Source: Sphingomonadales bacterium (GTDB taxonomy: Bacteria > Pseudomonadota > Alphaproteobacteria > Sphingomonadales > Sphingomonadaceae). Taken from it: 64,000 bases of DNA. The position numbers were made by a program, and so were the translations under genes. Location: assembly GCA_025351405.1 (NCBI GenBank), contig JANXVZ010000006.1, positions 110,322-174,321 of the forward strand. Direction: 5' to 3'. The notes under the pieces were generated by a model that was given only the letters and a program-made list of their open reading frames with translations, was not told the DNA's origin and ran no database searches. Positions 18,456 to 27,673 of the stretch are shown piece by piece (within the stretch, counting starts at the first letter, position 1; every line of letters begins with the position of its first letter).

Positions 18456-18492
18456 GCCGCCACGGTGGAACGGCACAGCACCGGTGTAAAGA

Positions 18493-18807
18493 CTAGGCGG
18501 CCTTGTCTGTCAGCACGGGCCGGGCTTCCGTCGCCAGTGCTGCCGCTTCCGCCGGGGCCAATGCCCTCAGCGCCGCGCTGTGCCAGTCATGCTGGGCCGC
18601 CAGCCGGTCGAAATGGGTGCGATCGTTATCGCCGCGCGATTGCTCCATGGCGATGCCGAGTGCAACGACGGCCTGCTGGTGGAGGGCAACCTTGCGGGAG
18701 ATGCTGCGCGCCATCCCGACAGGCGCCAGTTTGACGACGGCAGCGAGCACCAAGCCGGCAAGTGCCAGCGTAAAAACGCTCATCATTCCAACGATGATCG
18801 GTGACAT
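18493..18807 (-). CDS. Small single-pass membrane protein, unknown
   Basis: The 104-residue product has one hydrophobic helix near residues 5-30 (SVFTLALAGLVLAAVV), followed by a mostly helical charged tail containing ALGIAMEQSRGDND. I do not recognise a family. It lies 37 bases upstream of the acyl-CoA ligase on the same strand and could be cotranscribed with it. A short AAGG ribosome-binding site precedes the ATG. Confidence 0.6.
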   Translation of the reverse strand: MSPIIVGMMSVFTLALAGLVLAAVVKLAPVGMARSISRKVALHQQAVVALGIAMEQSRGDNDRTHFDRLAAQHDWHSAALRALAPAEAAALATEARPVLTDKAA

Positions 18808-18926
18808 GAGAAACCTTTGCGCTATTTTGACGCTTGCGTTTGCGCTGTGGCGACCCGCGGGTCAAACGCCAGCTTGCCGCAGTGGGCAAAAAAGGCAGAA
18901 ACGCGGTTGCGCTGTTGAAATCACAC

Positions 18927-18962
18927 AAAAAAGGGCGGCGGCGGGTCGCTCCGCCGCCGCCC
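18927..18962 (-). terminator. Rho-independent terminator of the cold-shock gene
   Basis: A perfect 12-base GC stem (18933-18944 with 18951-18962) has a 6-base loop. On the minus strand it is followed by TTTTTT (complement of 18927-18932). It lies 20 bases beyond the stop of the double cold-shock protein. Confidence 0.93.
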
Positions 18963-18982
18963 CATCATTCGTCGTTCCGCGC

Positions 18983-19831
18983 TTACAGGGAGGTGATGTT
19001 CACCGCAGCCTGCTTGCCGCGGCGGTCTTCTTCCAGCTCGAACGAGACGCGCTGGCCTTCCGAAAGGTTCGTCATGCCGGCGCGTTCCACAGCCGAGATG
19101 TGAACAAAGGCATCGGGGCCGCCGTCTTCACGCTGGATGAAGCCAAAGCCCTTCTGGCCGTTGAAGAACTTCACCGTGCCATCGACACGCTGGCCGTTTG
19201 TTGCCGGTGCAGCATCACGGTCCCGACCAAAGCCGCCTCCCGATGGTGCGGCACGCGGCGGACGGTCGCCAAAGCCACCTTCGCGCTCACGCGGCGGTGC
19301 ACGATCGCTGACCGGCATCGGCTCGCCATCGATGACAAGGTCGGTTGCCGAAACGCGGCCGTTGCGTTCGGTCAGGGTGAACTCCATCGGCTGGCCGTCG
19401 GCCAGGCCGGTCAGGCCTGCTGCCTCGACTGCCGAGATATGGACAAACACGTCTTCGCCGCCGTCATCGCGAACGACAAAGCCGAAACCCTTCTGGCCGT
19501 TGAAGAATTTCACAACGCCCTTGGCCGTGCCCAGCACGACGCCGGGGCCCATGTCGCGTGGCGGACGCGGGCCACCAAAGCCACCGCCGCCCGGACGTCC
19601 GCCGAAACCGCCGCCGCCGCCGGCACCACCGCCGCCGAACCGGCTGCCGCCGCCGCCGCCGAAGCGATCACCGCCGCCACCGTATCCACCGCCACCGCCG
19701 CCGCCGAAACGATCGCCGCCGCCGCCGCCATAGCCGCCGCTGTTGCCGCCTTCAAACTGGTCGAACCCGCGCTCGCGCTTGTCGAAACCACCACCACGCC
19801 CGGAACCACGTCCGCGTCGATCAAAGCTCAT
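18983..19831 (-). CDS. Double cold-shock-domain protein with a glycine-rich N-terminus
   Basis: The 282-residue product has an unusual first 95 residues made largely of Gly, with Arg, Phe and Tyr (repeats such as [12 protein letters not shown]), resembling RGG-box RNA-binding or phase-separating tails. Two cold-shock domains follow, at about 102-170 and 215-280. Each carries the RNP1-type KGFGFV or KGFGFI motif and an RNP2-type DVFVHIS or DAFVHIS motif. A second low-complexity linker (about 171-212) joins them. It should bind single-stranded RNA or DNA and act as a chaperone. A 189-base upstream region may hold a regulated 5' leader. Confidence 0.92.
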   Translation of the reverse strand: MSFDRRGRGSGRGGGFDKRERGFDQFEGGNSGGYGGGGGDRFGGGGGGGYGGGGDRFGGGGGSRFGGGGAGGGGGFGGRPGGGGFGGPRPPRDMGPGVVLGTAKGVVKFFNGQKGFGFVVRDDGGEDVFVHISAVEAAGLTGLADGQPMEFTLTERNGRVSATDLVIDGEPMPVSDRAPPREREGGFGDRPPRAAPSGGGFGRDRDAAPATNGQRVDGTVKFFNGQKGFGFIQREDGGPDAFVHISAVERAGMTNLSEGQRVSFELEEDRRGKQAAVNITSL

Positions 19832-20020
19832 TTTCTGTCCAAGTCTTCCATAGTCAGTGTCAATCGGTGCCCGTCGGTGGCGATGCGGTGTAGTCCAAAG
19901 CGTCGAAACCGAAATTGCTCCGATACTGTAGATATAGGAAAAGCACCGAGTCGGCGAGACTTATTAACAGGCACGGGCCGCGCCGAAATACCGCTTCGTC
20001 GGGACATCGCTGCGAGTTGG

Positions 20021-20794
20021 CTATGCCCGCCGCGTCACCACGCTTGCGACCCAGCCGGCGAATAGCGCCGCCGCAACCGCCGCCAGCCCGTACAACAGGC
20101 TGTGTTCATGGGCCGCAACATAGATCCAGCGTTCGAAGCCGGACTTGTCGATGGTGATCGGCGTCGTCGAGCTGGCGATGACACGACCCTTGCGGATCAG
20201 ATAGATTTCCGCCGCATATTCCCCCACCGGCACGGCGGCGGGAATGGTTATGCGGGCGCTGTAAAGGACGTTGCGGGTCAGCGTCACCGTGCCTTCGGCT
20301 TCGGCAAACAGGCCCTGGCGTCGCTTGGCGGCGATCAGCCCCTGTTCGAAGGCCGCGGTCTGCGCGCCGCTGGCACCACTGGCCGGGGACAATTGCAGGT
20401 TGCCGACGCCGATTTCATAGATGGCAGTGGTGCGATCGTCGGCGATCTGCGCAATCGGCCGGGTGGTGGCGACGGAGTAGAAGCCTGGCACCGTCTCGAA
20501 ATGCACGCTGTCGGTGTTGATCCAGACGCCGGCGACCCGCGCCTTCTTGCGGATGGTGATGGGCTCGGCAGGCCCGCGCACCACGACGGCAATATCGGGA
20601 ACGCCATCGGGGATACTTCCGGCGGGATACTGGATCGCACCATAGACCAGCAGGTCGGCACCCTTGAAAGTGGTGTTGATGTCGATGCGGCCCTGGCTGA
20701 TGTCGGTTATCAGCATGGTGGGCGCCGCGCCGGACAGCGCCAGCCATGCGAGCGCCAGGCCTGCCGCCCTATTCACGCCTGCCAACCGCCTCAC
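20021..20794 (-). CDS. TIGR02186 family (Alph_Pro_TM) membrane protein
   Basis: The 257-residue protein has an N-terminal signal sequence, a periplasmic beta-rich domain (TDISQGRIDINTTFKGADLL, then IVRG-like VVVRGPAEP) and one C-terminal transmembrane helix (GLAAVAAALFAGWVASVV). This matches the alphaproteobacterial TIGR02186 family, which usually accompanies TauE/SafE-type sulfur transporters. The ATG overlaps the stop of the transporter gene by four bases, so the two are coupled. A role as partner of the transporter is inferred from this pairing. Confidence 0.85.
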   Translation of the reverse strand: MRRLAGVNRAAGLALAWLALSGAAPTMLITDISQGRIDINTTFKGADLLVYGAIQYPAGSIPDGVPDIAVVVRGPAEPITIRKKARVAGVWINTDSVHFETVPGFYSVATTRPIAQIADDRTTAIYEIGVGNLQLSPASGASGAQTAAFEQGLIAAKRRQGLFAEAEGTVTLTRNVLYSARITIPAAVPVGEYAAEIYLIRKGRVIASSTTPITIDKSGFERWIYVAAHEHSLLYGLAAVAAALFAGWVASVVTRRA

Positions 20795-21708
20795 GACTGA
20801 CCGTAGAGTGTAAACAGGTCGCGCGGTTGCAGCGTCAGCCCGGTCATCAACGCGATGGCCACCGCCAGCACAAGCAATGCGAGGAACAGCCGCAGTTTTT
20901 CAGGTCGCACCTTTTGCGCCGCGCGCACGCCGAACTGTGCACCTGCAACACCGCCCGAAAGCAGCAGCAGCGCCAGCACGATATCGACCGATTTCGACGA
21001 TGTGGCGTGGAGCATGGTCGTCATTGCGGTGACGAAGATCGTCTGGAACAACGACGTACCGACCACCGCGCTCGCCGACATGCCGAGCAGGTAGAGCATC
21101 GCCGGGACCATGATGAAGCCGCCACCGATGCCCAATGTCGTCAACATGCCGACGACAAGACCGAGCAGCAGCGGAGCCAGCGGCGAGATAAACAGCCCCG
21201 ACCGGTAAAAACGCGTGCGGCCCGGCAGCCCGGCAATCCAGGGCACATGACGCCGCAAACGCACCGGTGGATGCGGTCCCGGGCGCGCTGCCCGTCGTAG
21301 CGTGGTCACCGATTCGCGCAGCATCAGGATGCCGACGCCGCCGAGCAAAAGAACATACACGACGTTGATCGCGACATCGATCTGGCCGATTTTCTGCAGC
21401 TGCCGGAAGATGACCTGGCCGATACCGGCACCGGCGATGCCGCCCGCGACAAGCACGGCCCCCATCTTGAGGTCGATCTGCCCCCGGCGCAGGTAAGCCA
21501 GCGCGCCCGAAACGCTCGATCCGGTAATCTGTGTCGCCGATGTCGCCACTGCCACTGTCGGCGGGATGCCGTACAGGATCAGGAGCGGCGTCGTCAGGAA
21601 GCCGCCGCCCACCCCGAACATCCCTGACAGGAACCCGACGCCGGCGCCCAACAGGACGATTACAAAGGCGTTGACCGAAAGTTCGGCGATGGGAAGGTAA
21701 AGGTTCAT
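20791..21708 (-). CDS. TauE/SafE family sulfite/anion exporter
   Basis: The 305-residue product starting MNLYLPIAEL has about eight membrane helices. It carries the two characteristic glycine-rich repeats GFLSGMFGVGGGFLTTPLL near the N-terminus and GMLTTLGIGGGFIMVPAML in the second half. The family moves sulfite, sulfoacetate or related sulfur anions across the inner membrane. The start at 21708 is chosen because longer frames upstream lack similarity. It is coupled to the TIGR02186 gene downstream and divergent from the MaoC operon. Confidence 0.9.
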   Translation of the reverse strand: MNLYLPIAELSVNAFVIVLLGAGVGFLSGMFGVGGGFLTTPLLILYGIPPTVAVATSATQITGSSVSGALAYLRRGQIDLKMGAVLVAGGIAGAGIGQVIFRQLQKIGQIDVAINVVYVLLLGGVGILMLRESVTTLRRAARPGPHPPVRLRRHVPWIAGLPGRTRFYRSGLFISPLAPLLLGLVVGMLTTLGIGGGFIMVPAMLYLLGMSASAVVGTSLFQTIFVTAMTTMLHATSSKSVDIVLALLLLSGGVAGAQFGVRAAQKVRPEKLRLFLALLVLAVAIALMTGLTLQPRDLFTLYGQS

Positions 21709-21894
21709 CGGCTTGCGCCAGTCATAGCCGGGCGTCGGGCGCACGTCATGGGGCGTTTTATGCCCGCACCGCCCGTTGCCGCCGCGCGGGCGTTTCCGGA
21801 CCGGTCTGCTGCCGCGCAAAGTCATGGGTTGACTATTGATTGCCCCCGGACAGATTGCGTGGCCAATGCCCGACCAGGGCCAGGAGGGATCGCC

Positions 21895-22404
21895 ATGCGC
21901 CGGGGTGCCATCGAAGTCGGTCCGCAGCGCTATCGCGAAAGCTATGGCCGCGCCTTCGAGGAGTTTGTGGTTGGCGATGTTTACGAGCACCGGCCGGGGC
22001 GAACGATCAGCGAGGCCGACAATGTCTGGTTCACGCTGCTGACGATGAACACCCACCCGTTGCATTTCGATCATGTTTACGCCGCAAAGACCGAGTTCAA
22101 GCGACCGCTTGTCAACTCGGCGCTGACGGTCGCGATCCTGGTCGGCATGAGTGTTTCCGACGTAAGCCAAAAAGCCGTCGCCAACCTCGGCTGGAAGGAT
22201 ATCCGCATGACCGCGCCGGTGTTCGCCGGAGACACGCTCTATGCCGAAAGCGAAGTCGTCGAAAAACGGGCATCGAAATCTCGCCCCGAACAGGGCGTGG
22301 TGACGATCAGCACGACAGGACGCAACCAGCATGGCGTGGTGGTCTGCGACTTCCTGCGCACCATGCTGATCTGGAAGCAGGGCTTTGGACCCGGCGACGA
22401 ATAG
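21895..22404 (+). CDS. MaoC family dehydratase
   Basis: The 169-residue single hot-dog domain contains the hydratase-2 motif ISEADNVWFTLLTMNTHPLH, with the Asp and His used in catalysis. Members hydrate enoyl-CoA esters, including mesaconyl- or methylfumaryl-CoA-like substrates. A strong AGGAGG site at 21882-21887 sets the ATG start. It is the first gene of a four-gene run with an acyl-CoA dehydrogenase and two CaiB-type CoA transferases, suggesting a dedicated acyl-CoA degradation pathway. Confidence 0.9.
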   Translation: MRRGAIEVGPQRYRESYGRAFEEFVVGDVYEHRPGRTISEADNVWFTLLTMNTHPLHFDHVYAAKTEFKRPLVNSALTVAILVGMSVSDVSQKAVANLGWKDIRMTAPVFAGDTLYAESEVVEKRASKSRPEQGVVTISTTGRNQHGVVVCDFLRTMLIWKQGFGPGDE

Positions 22405-22420
22405 ACAGGCAGAACAACCA

Positions 22421-23599
22421 ATGGCCAGCGCTTACCTGCAGACCCGTCATGTCGATCCGGCATTCGAGGCGCAACTCCTCGATTCGATAGACAAATGGAT
22501 CGATCGCGAAATGCGCCCGGTCGTCATGGCACACGACCATGGCGATATCTGGCCGGCGCAGACCGTGGACCAGATGGTTGAACTCGGCCTGTTCGGTGCG
22601 ACGATCGGCGAGGAATATGGCGGCCTGGGATTGCCGGCGACGACCTATGCCAAGATCGTCGCACGCATCAGCAGCTACTGGATGGCGCCGACCGGCATTT
22701 TCAATTCGCATCTGATCATGGCGCTGGCGATCGAGAAGTTCGGCACCCCCGCGCAAAAGGCGAAATGGCTGCCGATGATGGCCCGCGGTGAAATTCGCGG
22801 CGGGCTGGCGTTGACCGAACCCGATGCCGGCACCGACCTGCAGGCCCTGCGCATGACCGCGCGGCGTGATGGCGATCACTATGTCGTCAACGGCACCAAG
22901 ACCTGGATATCCAACGGTATAAAGGGCCATGCCTTTGCGCTTTTGGTCAAGACCGACACCGGTGTCGACCCACGCTACAAGGGTATGAGCCTGTTCATCG
23001 CCGACAAGGGGCTTCCGGGCTTCAAGACGGGGAAAAAGATCGCCAAACTCGGCTACAACGCCATTGATTCAGGCGAGCTTGTCTTCGAGGATTGCCGGAT
23101 CCCTGCCGATCAACTGATCGGCGGGGTCGAGGGGCAGGGGTTTTTCCACGCCACCGGAGGGCTGGAACTGGGCCGCATCAACGTCGCGGCGCGCGGTGTC
23201 GGGCTGGCGGAAGGCGCGCTGCGGCTCGCAACCCAATATGCACAGGTTCGAAAGACGATGGGCAAAACCATTTCGGAGCATCAGGCCATCCAGCTCAAGC
23301 TCGGCGAAATGGTGACGCGGGCGCGCGCCGCGCGGCTGCTGACGCTCGATGCCGCCGAAGCCTATGACCGCGGTGAGCGTGTCGACATGGAAGCCGGCAT
23401 GGCGAAATATTTCGCCAGCGAGGCGGCCGTGAAGAACGCCGAGGAAGCCATGCGCATTTTCGGCGGCTACAGTTATTCCAAGGAATACGAGATCGAGCGC
23501 TATTACCGTGATGCGCTGCTGATGTGCATCGGCGAAGGCACCAATGAAATGCAGCGGATGATCATTGCCAGGCAATGGGTCAAGCGGAACCCGGCGTGA
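22421..23599 (+). CDS. Acyl-CoA dehydrogenase
   Basis: The 392-residue FAD-dependent dehydrogenase shows LTEPDAGTDLQALRMTA in the middle domain, a WISNGIKGHAF-type stretch, and the C-terminal GEGTNEMQRMIIARQ motif with the predicted catalytic glutamate. It would oxidise an acyl-CoA to the enoyl-CoA that the upstream MaoC protein could hydrate. The chain-length class cannot be judged from sequence. The stop overlaps the GTG start of the next gene (GTGA). Confidence 0.94.
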   Translation: MASAYLQTRHVDPAFEAQLLDSIDKWIDREMRPVVMAHDHGDIWPAQTVDQMVELGLFGATIGEEYGGLGLPATTYAKIVARISSYWMAPTGIFNSHLIMALAIEKFGTPAQKAKWLPMMARGEIRGGLALTEPDAGTDLQALRMTARRDGDHYVVNGTKTWISNGIKGHAFALLVKTDTGVDPRYKGMSLFIADKGLPGFKTGKKIAKLGYNAIDSGELVFEDCRIPADQLIGGVEGQGFFHATGGLELGRINVAARGVGLAEGALRLATQYAQVRKTMGKTISEHQAIQLKLGEMVTRARAARLLTLDAAEAYDRGERVDMEAGMAKYFASEAAVKNAEEAMRIFGGYSYSKEYEIERYYRDALLMCIGEGTNEMQRMIIARQWVKRNPA

Positions 23600-24786
23600 G
23601 TGCCCATCTTCCCCTTTCGGGCACGCGCATCCTCAGCATCGAGCAATATGGCGCCGGACCCTATGGCACAATGTTTCTGGCGCAGCTCGGGGCCGAAGTC
23701 ATCAAGATCGAGCCCCCCGCGGGCGGCGATTCCAGCCGCGCCACGGGGCCTTACTTCCTTGGACCCGACGACAGCCTGTTCTACCAAAGCTTCAACCTCA
23801 ACAAGCGCTCGCTGACCCTCGACCTCAAGAGTGTCGCCGGTCAGGACATATTGCACAGGCTGGTGGCCACCGCCGATGCCGTCACCAACAATGCCCGCGG
23901 GGATCAGCCGGCCGTGCTGGGCCTCGACTATGCTGCACTCGGTGCCTCGAACCCGGCCATCGTCTGCGTTCATGCCTCGGCCTATGGCCGCCACGGGCCG
24001 CGCGCGGCCTGGCCGGGCTATGACTATCTTATGCAGGCCGAAGCCGGCTTCCTGCATGTCACCGGCGAGCCCGATGCGCCGCCGACTCGTTTTGGCCTGT
24101 CGATGGTCGATTTCATCACCGGTACGATGTTGGCGACGGCGACGCTGGCGGCGCTGCTCGATGCGCGCCAGACCGGCAAGGGTCGCGACATGGATGTCAG
24201 CCTGCTCGACGCGGCGCTGCACCAGACCAGCTACCCGGCGCTCTGGTATCTCAATCAGGGGCACGATATAGGCCGCACGGCGCGATCCGCACATCCTTCC
24301 GTGGTGCCATCGCAATTGATCCGCACGGCAGACGGCTGGTTGTTCGTCATGGCGCAACTGCCCAAATTCTGGGCGCGTCTTGCCGATGCGCTCGGCTTGG
24401 GCGCGCTGAAGGACGATCCACGCTTTCGCAGCAACGCCGATCGCTTTGCCAACAAGGCGGCGCTGATCGCGATCATCGAAGCCGTCACCCAAACGCAGCC
24501 CACCGCCTATTGGGTGGCGCATCTGGGCGGCAAGGTCCCGGTCGCCGCGGTCAACAGCCTTGGCGAAGCGCTCGACAGCCCGGTGATGGCGGACAACGGC
24601 ATGGTGACCAGCGTCGAACACGACAGCGGCCCCTTGCGGGTGCTGGCCAATCCCATTCTCGTCGATGGCGAGCGGCTGCCCAATCGTGCCGCTCCGGCGC
24701 TGGGCGCCGATACCGTGGCGTTGCTCGCCGAAATCGGAATATCCCCGGCCGAGACAGCGGCGTTGCGCGCTGCCGGCACGATCTGA
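23596..24786 (+). CDS. CaiB/BaiF CoA-transferase, first copy
   Basis: The 396-residue type III CoA transferase has an N-terminal Rossmann half (LGAEVIKIEPPAGG), the block SLTLDLKS and the predicted catalytic aspartate Asp172 in SMVDFITGTMLA. It moves CoA between carboxylic acids through aspartyl-anhydride and thioester intermediates. The GTG at 23596 is chosen because it overlaps the dehydrogenase stop; an in-frame ATG at 23575 adds seven residues. The next gene is a second CaiB-type protein. Confidence 0.9.
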   Translation: MSAHLPLSGTRILSIEQYGAGPYGTMFLAQLGAEVIKIEPPAGGDSSRATGPYFLGPDDSLFYQSFNLNKRSLTLDLKSVAGQDILHRLVATADAVTNNARGDQPAVLGLDYAALGASNPAIVCVHASAYGRHGPRAAWPGYDYLMQAEAGFLHVTGEPDAPPTRFGLSMVDFITGTMLATATLAALLDARQTGKGRDMDVSLLDAALHQTSYPALWYLNQGHDIGRTARSAHPSVVPSQLIRTADGWLFVMAQLPKFWARLADALGLGALKDDPRFRSNADRFANKAALIAIIEAVTQTQPTAYWVAHLGGKVPVAAVNSLGEALDSPVMADNGMVTSVEHDSGPLRVLANPILVDGERLPNRAAPALGADTVALLAEIGISPAETAALRAAGTI

Positions 24787-25872
24787 ATGGGCAAATTGTC
24801 GGGCATCCGCGTTGTCGACCTGTCGGTATTCCTGCCGGGGCCGATGCTGACCGGCATGATGGCGGACCAGGGTGCGAGCGTCGTCAAGGTCGAACCGCCG
24901 TCCGGTGACCCGGCGCGGCAGATGGGCCCGTTCGAGGCCGGCCACGGCATCTGGTTCCGCAATCTCAACCGCGGCAAGCACAGCCTCACGCTCGACCTCA
25001 AGACCGACACCGGGCGCGATGCGCTCTGGGACCTGCTCGCCGATACCGATGTGCTGGTGGAAGGGTTCCGGCCCGGGGTGATGGCGCGATTGGGATTTGG
25101 CTATGACGCGGTGTCCGCGCGCCACCCGGGCATTGTCTATTGTTCGATCTCGGCATTTGGCCAGGTCGGCGCCATGGCCGGGCATCCGGCGCATGATCTG
25201 GGCGTCCAGGCCGAATCTGGTCAGCTCTCGTTGAATTGCGGCGCAGATGGTCCGGTGGTGCCGGGGGTCCCGGCCTCCGACATGGCCGCAGGCCTCACCG
25301 GGTTGAGCGCGGTGCTGATGGCGCTGATCGGGCGCGGCCGGAACGGGCTGGGCGATTACATCGATATCTCGATGCTGGGCGCGTTGCTGCCCTGGAGCGT
25401 CCATATCGCCGGCGATGCAATTTCAGGCGGGGCATCACCGCGCCCGGGGCACCAACGCTCGCTCGGCGGCGCAGCATTCTACAATGTATATATGTGTTCT
25501 GATGGTGGCCATGTCGTACTTTGCGGCCGCGAAGCAAAGTTTGCCCGCACCTTGCTGACCGATCTTGGCCGCCCGGACCTGATACCGCTCGCCGATGCTG
25601 ACCCGGATGCCGGCTCGGGTGCTGGCGCTGCTGCCGGCCAGGCGGTCTTGCGCGCATTCCTGGCTGAAACGTTCATGACCCGCAGCCGCGAAGCCTGGAC
25701 GGCGTGGTTCCACGGACGCGACGTTGCCTTTGCCCCGGTCAGAAACCTTGCCGAAGGGTTGGCGCGGTCGGGGCTGGTGGTAACCGATGCATCGGGTGCC
25801 CACCATATCACCCCGGCGATCCGCTTTGCCGCCGAGCCGCCTTGGCAACCGCCGGCCACGCCCGATCAATAG
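24787..25872 (+). CDS. CaiB/BaiF CoA-transferase, second copy
   Basis: The 361-residue type III CoA transferase keeps the family landmarks: an N-terminal GIRVVDLSVFLPGPM, QGASVVKVEPPSGDPAR, and the predicted catalytic aspartate Asp165 in VPASDMAAGLTG. It is shorter than and clearly different from the adjacent copy, so this is not a recent duplication. Its ATG directly abuts the TGA of the first copy. The pair may form a heteromer or serve successive steps on different acids. Confidence 0.9.
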   Translation: MGKLSGIRVVDLSVFLPGPMLTGMMADQGASVVKVEPPSGDPARQMGPFEAGHGIWFRNLNRGKHSLTLDLKTDTGRDALWDLLADTDVLVEGFRPGVMARLGFGYDAVSARHPGIVYCSISAFGQVGAMAGHPAHDLGVQAESGQLSLNCGADGPVVPGVPASDMAAGLTGLSAVLMALIGRGRNGLGDYIDISMLGALLPWSVHIAGDAISGGASPRPGHQRSLGGAAFYNVYMCSDGGHVVLCGREAKFARTLLTDLGRPDLIPLADADPDAGSGAGAAAGQAVLRAFLAETFMTRSREAWTAWFHGRDVAFAPVRNLAEGLARSGLVVTDASGAHHITPAIRFAAEPPWQPPATPDQ

Positions 25873-25919
25873 GGGCACCATCTTCCCCACTGCGTTCATA
25901 AAGCGTAGCCTGCGGCCAG

Positions 25920-26384
25920 ATGGATACCGCACCCACCTACCTTGTCGTCATCGATGCGACCGCCGAAAGCCGGGTTGCGCTGCGCTTTGCCGTCCTTCGC
26001 GCTGCCCATGTCGCGGCAAAGGTGACACTGGTGACAGTGGTGCCGCCGCCAGAGTTCATCCAGTGGGGCGCGATTCAGGAAGCCATGGCGGCAGAAGCAC
26101 TTGCCGAAGCACAGGCCTTGCTCGCCGCCGTTGCGGATGAGGCCGAAAGCCTTGCCGGCAACCGTCCGCAGACCATGGTGCTGAACGGCGACGCCGCCCC
26201 GATGCTGTTCGACCATGTCCGCACCGACCCGACAGTACGCGCCCTCGTCCTTGGTGCCGCCGAGGGCGGAGCGCCGGGGCCGCTTGTCAGTTATTTCGCC
26301 GGCGAACGTGCCGGGCAATTGCCCTGCGTCGTCATCATCGTGCCGGGCGGCCTTGAAGGCGAGCGGCTTGAATCGCTGACCTGA
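25920..26384 (+). CDS. Universal stress protein (UspA family)
   Basis: The 154-residue product has the Usp fold: an N-terminal strand VVIDATAESRVALRFAVLRA, a helix after the VVPPPEF strand, and a C-terminal nucleotide-type stretch with LVLGAAEGGAPGPLVSYF. The usual ATP loop (G-2X-G-9X-G-S/T) is only loosely kept, so nucleotide binding is uncertain. Usp proteins help survival under stress. The gene starts 47 bases after the CaiB gene and opens a long housekeeping run on the plus strand. Confidence 0.85.
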   Translation: MDTAPTYLVVIDATAESRVALRFAVLRAAHVAAKVTLVTVVPPPEFIQWGAIQEAMAAEALAEAQALLAAVADEAESLAGNRPQTMVLNGDAAPMLFDHVRTDPTVRALVLGAAEGGAPGPLVSYFAGERAGQLPCVVIIVPGGLEGERLESLT

Positions 26385-26500
26385 GACCGGCCCGAGGATC
26401 GCCGGGCGGTGCTCCGCGCTTGATTCACGCGCCCGGAAACGCCACATCGCGTGCAGTCGACAGCGCGCCGCGCCGATCGCGTTTCAAGAGAAGGCCGCTT

Positions 26501-27055
26501 ATGTTCATCGAAACCGAGCGCACGCCCAATCCGGCGACCCTGATGTTCCGTCCCGGCCGCAGCGTCACGGAAGGCGGCACCAGCGATTTCGCCACCCCGG
26601 AAGCCGCCGCAGCATCGCCACTGGCGGCAGCCCTATTTTCCCTCGGCGATGTCGAGCGTGTTTTTTTCGGCGCTGATTTTGTCAGTGTCACCAAGGCCGA
26701 GGGTTCCGCCGACTGGGCCGTGGTCAAGCCGCAGGTCCTTGGGGTTCTGGTCGATCATTTCAGTTCCGGGGCGCCGCTGTTCAGCGCGGCGGCAGCCGGC
26801 CCGGTCATCAACGACGATCCCGAAGATGCCGAGATTGTCGCCCAGATCAATGAATTGATCGATACCCGCGTGCGCCCGCAGGTCGCGGGGGACGGCGGCG
26901 ACATCGTCTATCGCGGTTTCAACAAGGGCATCGTGTTTCTGGAAATGCAGGGCGCCTGCTCGGGCTGCCCATCCTCGACTGCGACACTGAAGATGGGGAT
27001 CGAATCACTGCTCAAATATTATGTTCCCGAGGTCAGTGAAGTTCGCGCCATCTAA
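26501..27055 (+). CDS. NifU/Nfu-type iron-sulfur scaffold protein
   Basis: The 184-residue product has an N-terminal Nfu_N domain (MFIETERTPNPATLMF) and a C-terminal NifU domain in which Cys-x2-Cys lies in GACSGCPSS. This alphaproteobacterial/mitochondrial Nfu type receives an Fe-S cluster and delivers it to client enzymes. The start at 26501 gives the conserved N-terminus; a longer frame upstream is not conserved. A 24-base gap separates it from the following nitroreductase. Confidence 0.95.
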   Translation: MFIETERTPNPATLMFRPGRSVTEGGTSDFATPEAAAASPLAAALFSLGDVERVFFGADFVSVTKAEGSADWAVVKPQVLGVLVDHFSSGAPLFSAAAAGPVINDDPEDAEIVAQINELIDTRVRPQVAGDGGDIVYRGFNKGIVFLEMQGACSGCPSSTATLKMGIESLLKYYVPEVSEVRAI

Positions 27056-27079
27056 GGTCGTTTTTCGTCAGGAGTTTCA

Positions 27080-27673
27080 ATGTCCGGTCCCGTGCTCGAT
27101 ACCGCCGCCCTCGGCTCGTTGTTCATCGATGCGCGCACCCATTACGGCTGGGAAGACACGCCCGTCAGCGAGACCGCGCTGCGCGCGCTCTACGACCTGG
27201 TGAAAATGGGCCCGACATCGGGGAACTGTTCCCCGGCGCGGATCATCTTTTGTTCGTCGCCGGATGCCAAGGCCCGGCTGGCTGTCCATGCCAGCGACAA
27301 CAACAAGGCCAAGGTGCTGGCGGCGCCGGTGACGGCGATCATCGGGATGGACACCGAATTCTACGAAAAGCTGCCCGCGTTGTTTCCCCATGCCGACGCA
27401 CGGAGCTGGTTCACCGGCAATGCCAAGCTGGCGCAGGATACGGCGTTTCGCAATTCGTCGCTGCAGGGCGGCTATTTCATCCTCGCCGCGCGGGCGCTGG
27501 GCTGGGACACGGGTCCGATGTCGGGCTTCGACAAGGCCGGGGTCGACGCGCAATTCTGGGCCGGCACCAAGGTCGAGACGAATTTTCTGTGCTCGATTGG
27601 CAAGGGCACCGCTGAGGGACTGTTCCCGAGACTGCCGCGGCTGGCATTCGAGGATGCCGCGCAGGTCCTGTGA
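27080..27673 (+). CDS. Malonic semialdehyde reductase (RutE/HadB-like nitroreductase)
   Basis: The 197-residue nitroreductase-fold protein has the FMN-binding pattern [13 protein letters not shown] near the N-terminus and [20 protein letters not shown] in the middle, diagnostic of the RutE/HadB subgroup. RutE reduces malonic semialdehyde to 3-hydroxypropionate. No other pyrimidine-degradation (rut) gene is nearby, so a general detoxifying role is more likely. The last four bases overlap the GTG start of tsaB. Confidence 0.88.
   Translation: MSGPVLDTAALGSLFIDARTHYGWEDTPVSETALRALYDLVKMGPTSGNCSPARIIFCSSPDAKARLAVHASDNNKAKVLAAPVTAIIGMDTEFYEKLPALFPHADARSWFTGNAKLAQDTAFRNSSLQGGYFILAARALGWDTGPMSGFDKAGVDAQFWAGTKVETNFLCSIGKGTAEGLFPRLPRLAFEDAAQVL

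Noticed and set aside
19590..19760. Repetitive GCC/GCCGCC stretch resembling a tandem-repeat or CRISPR-like array
   Set aside because: It is the coding sequence of the glycine-rich tail of the cold-shock protein, not an independent repeat array.
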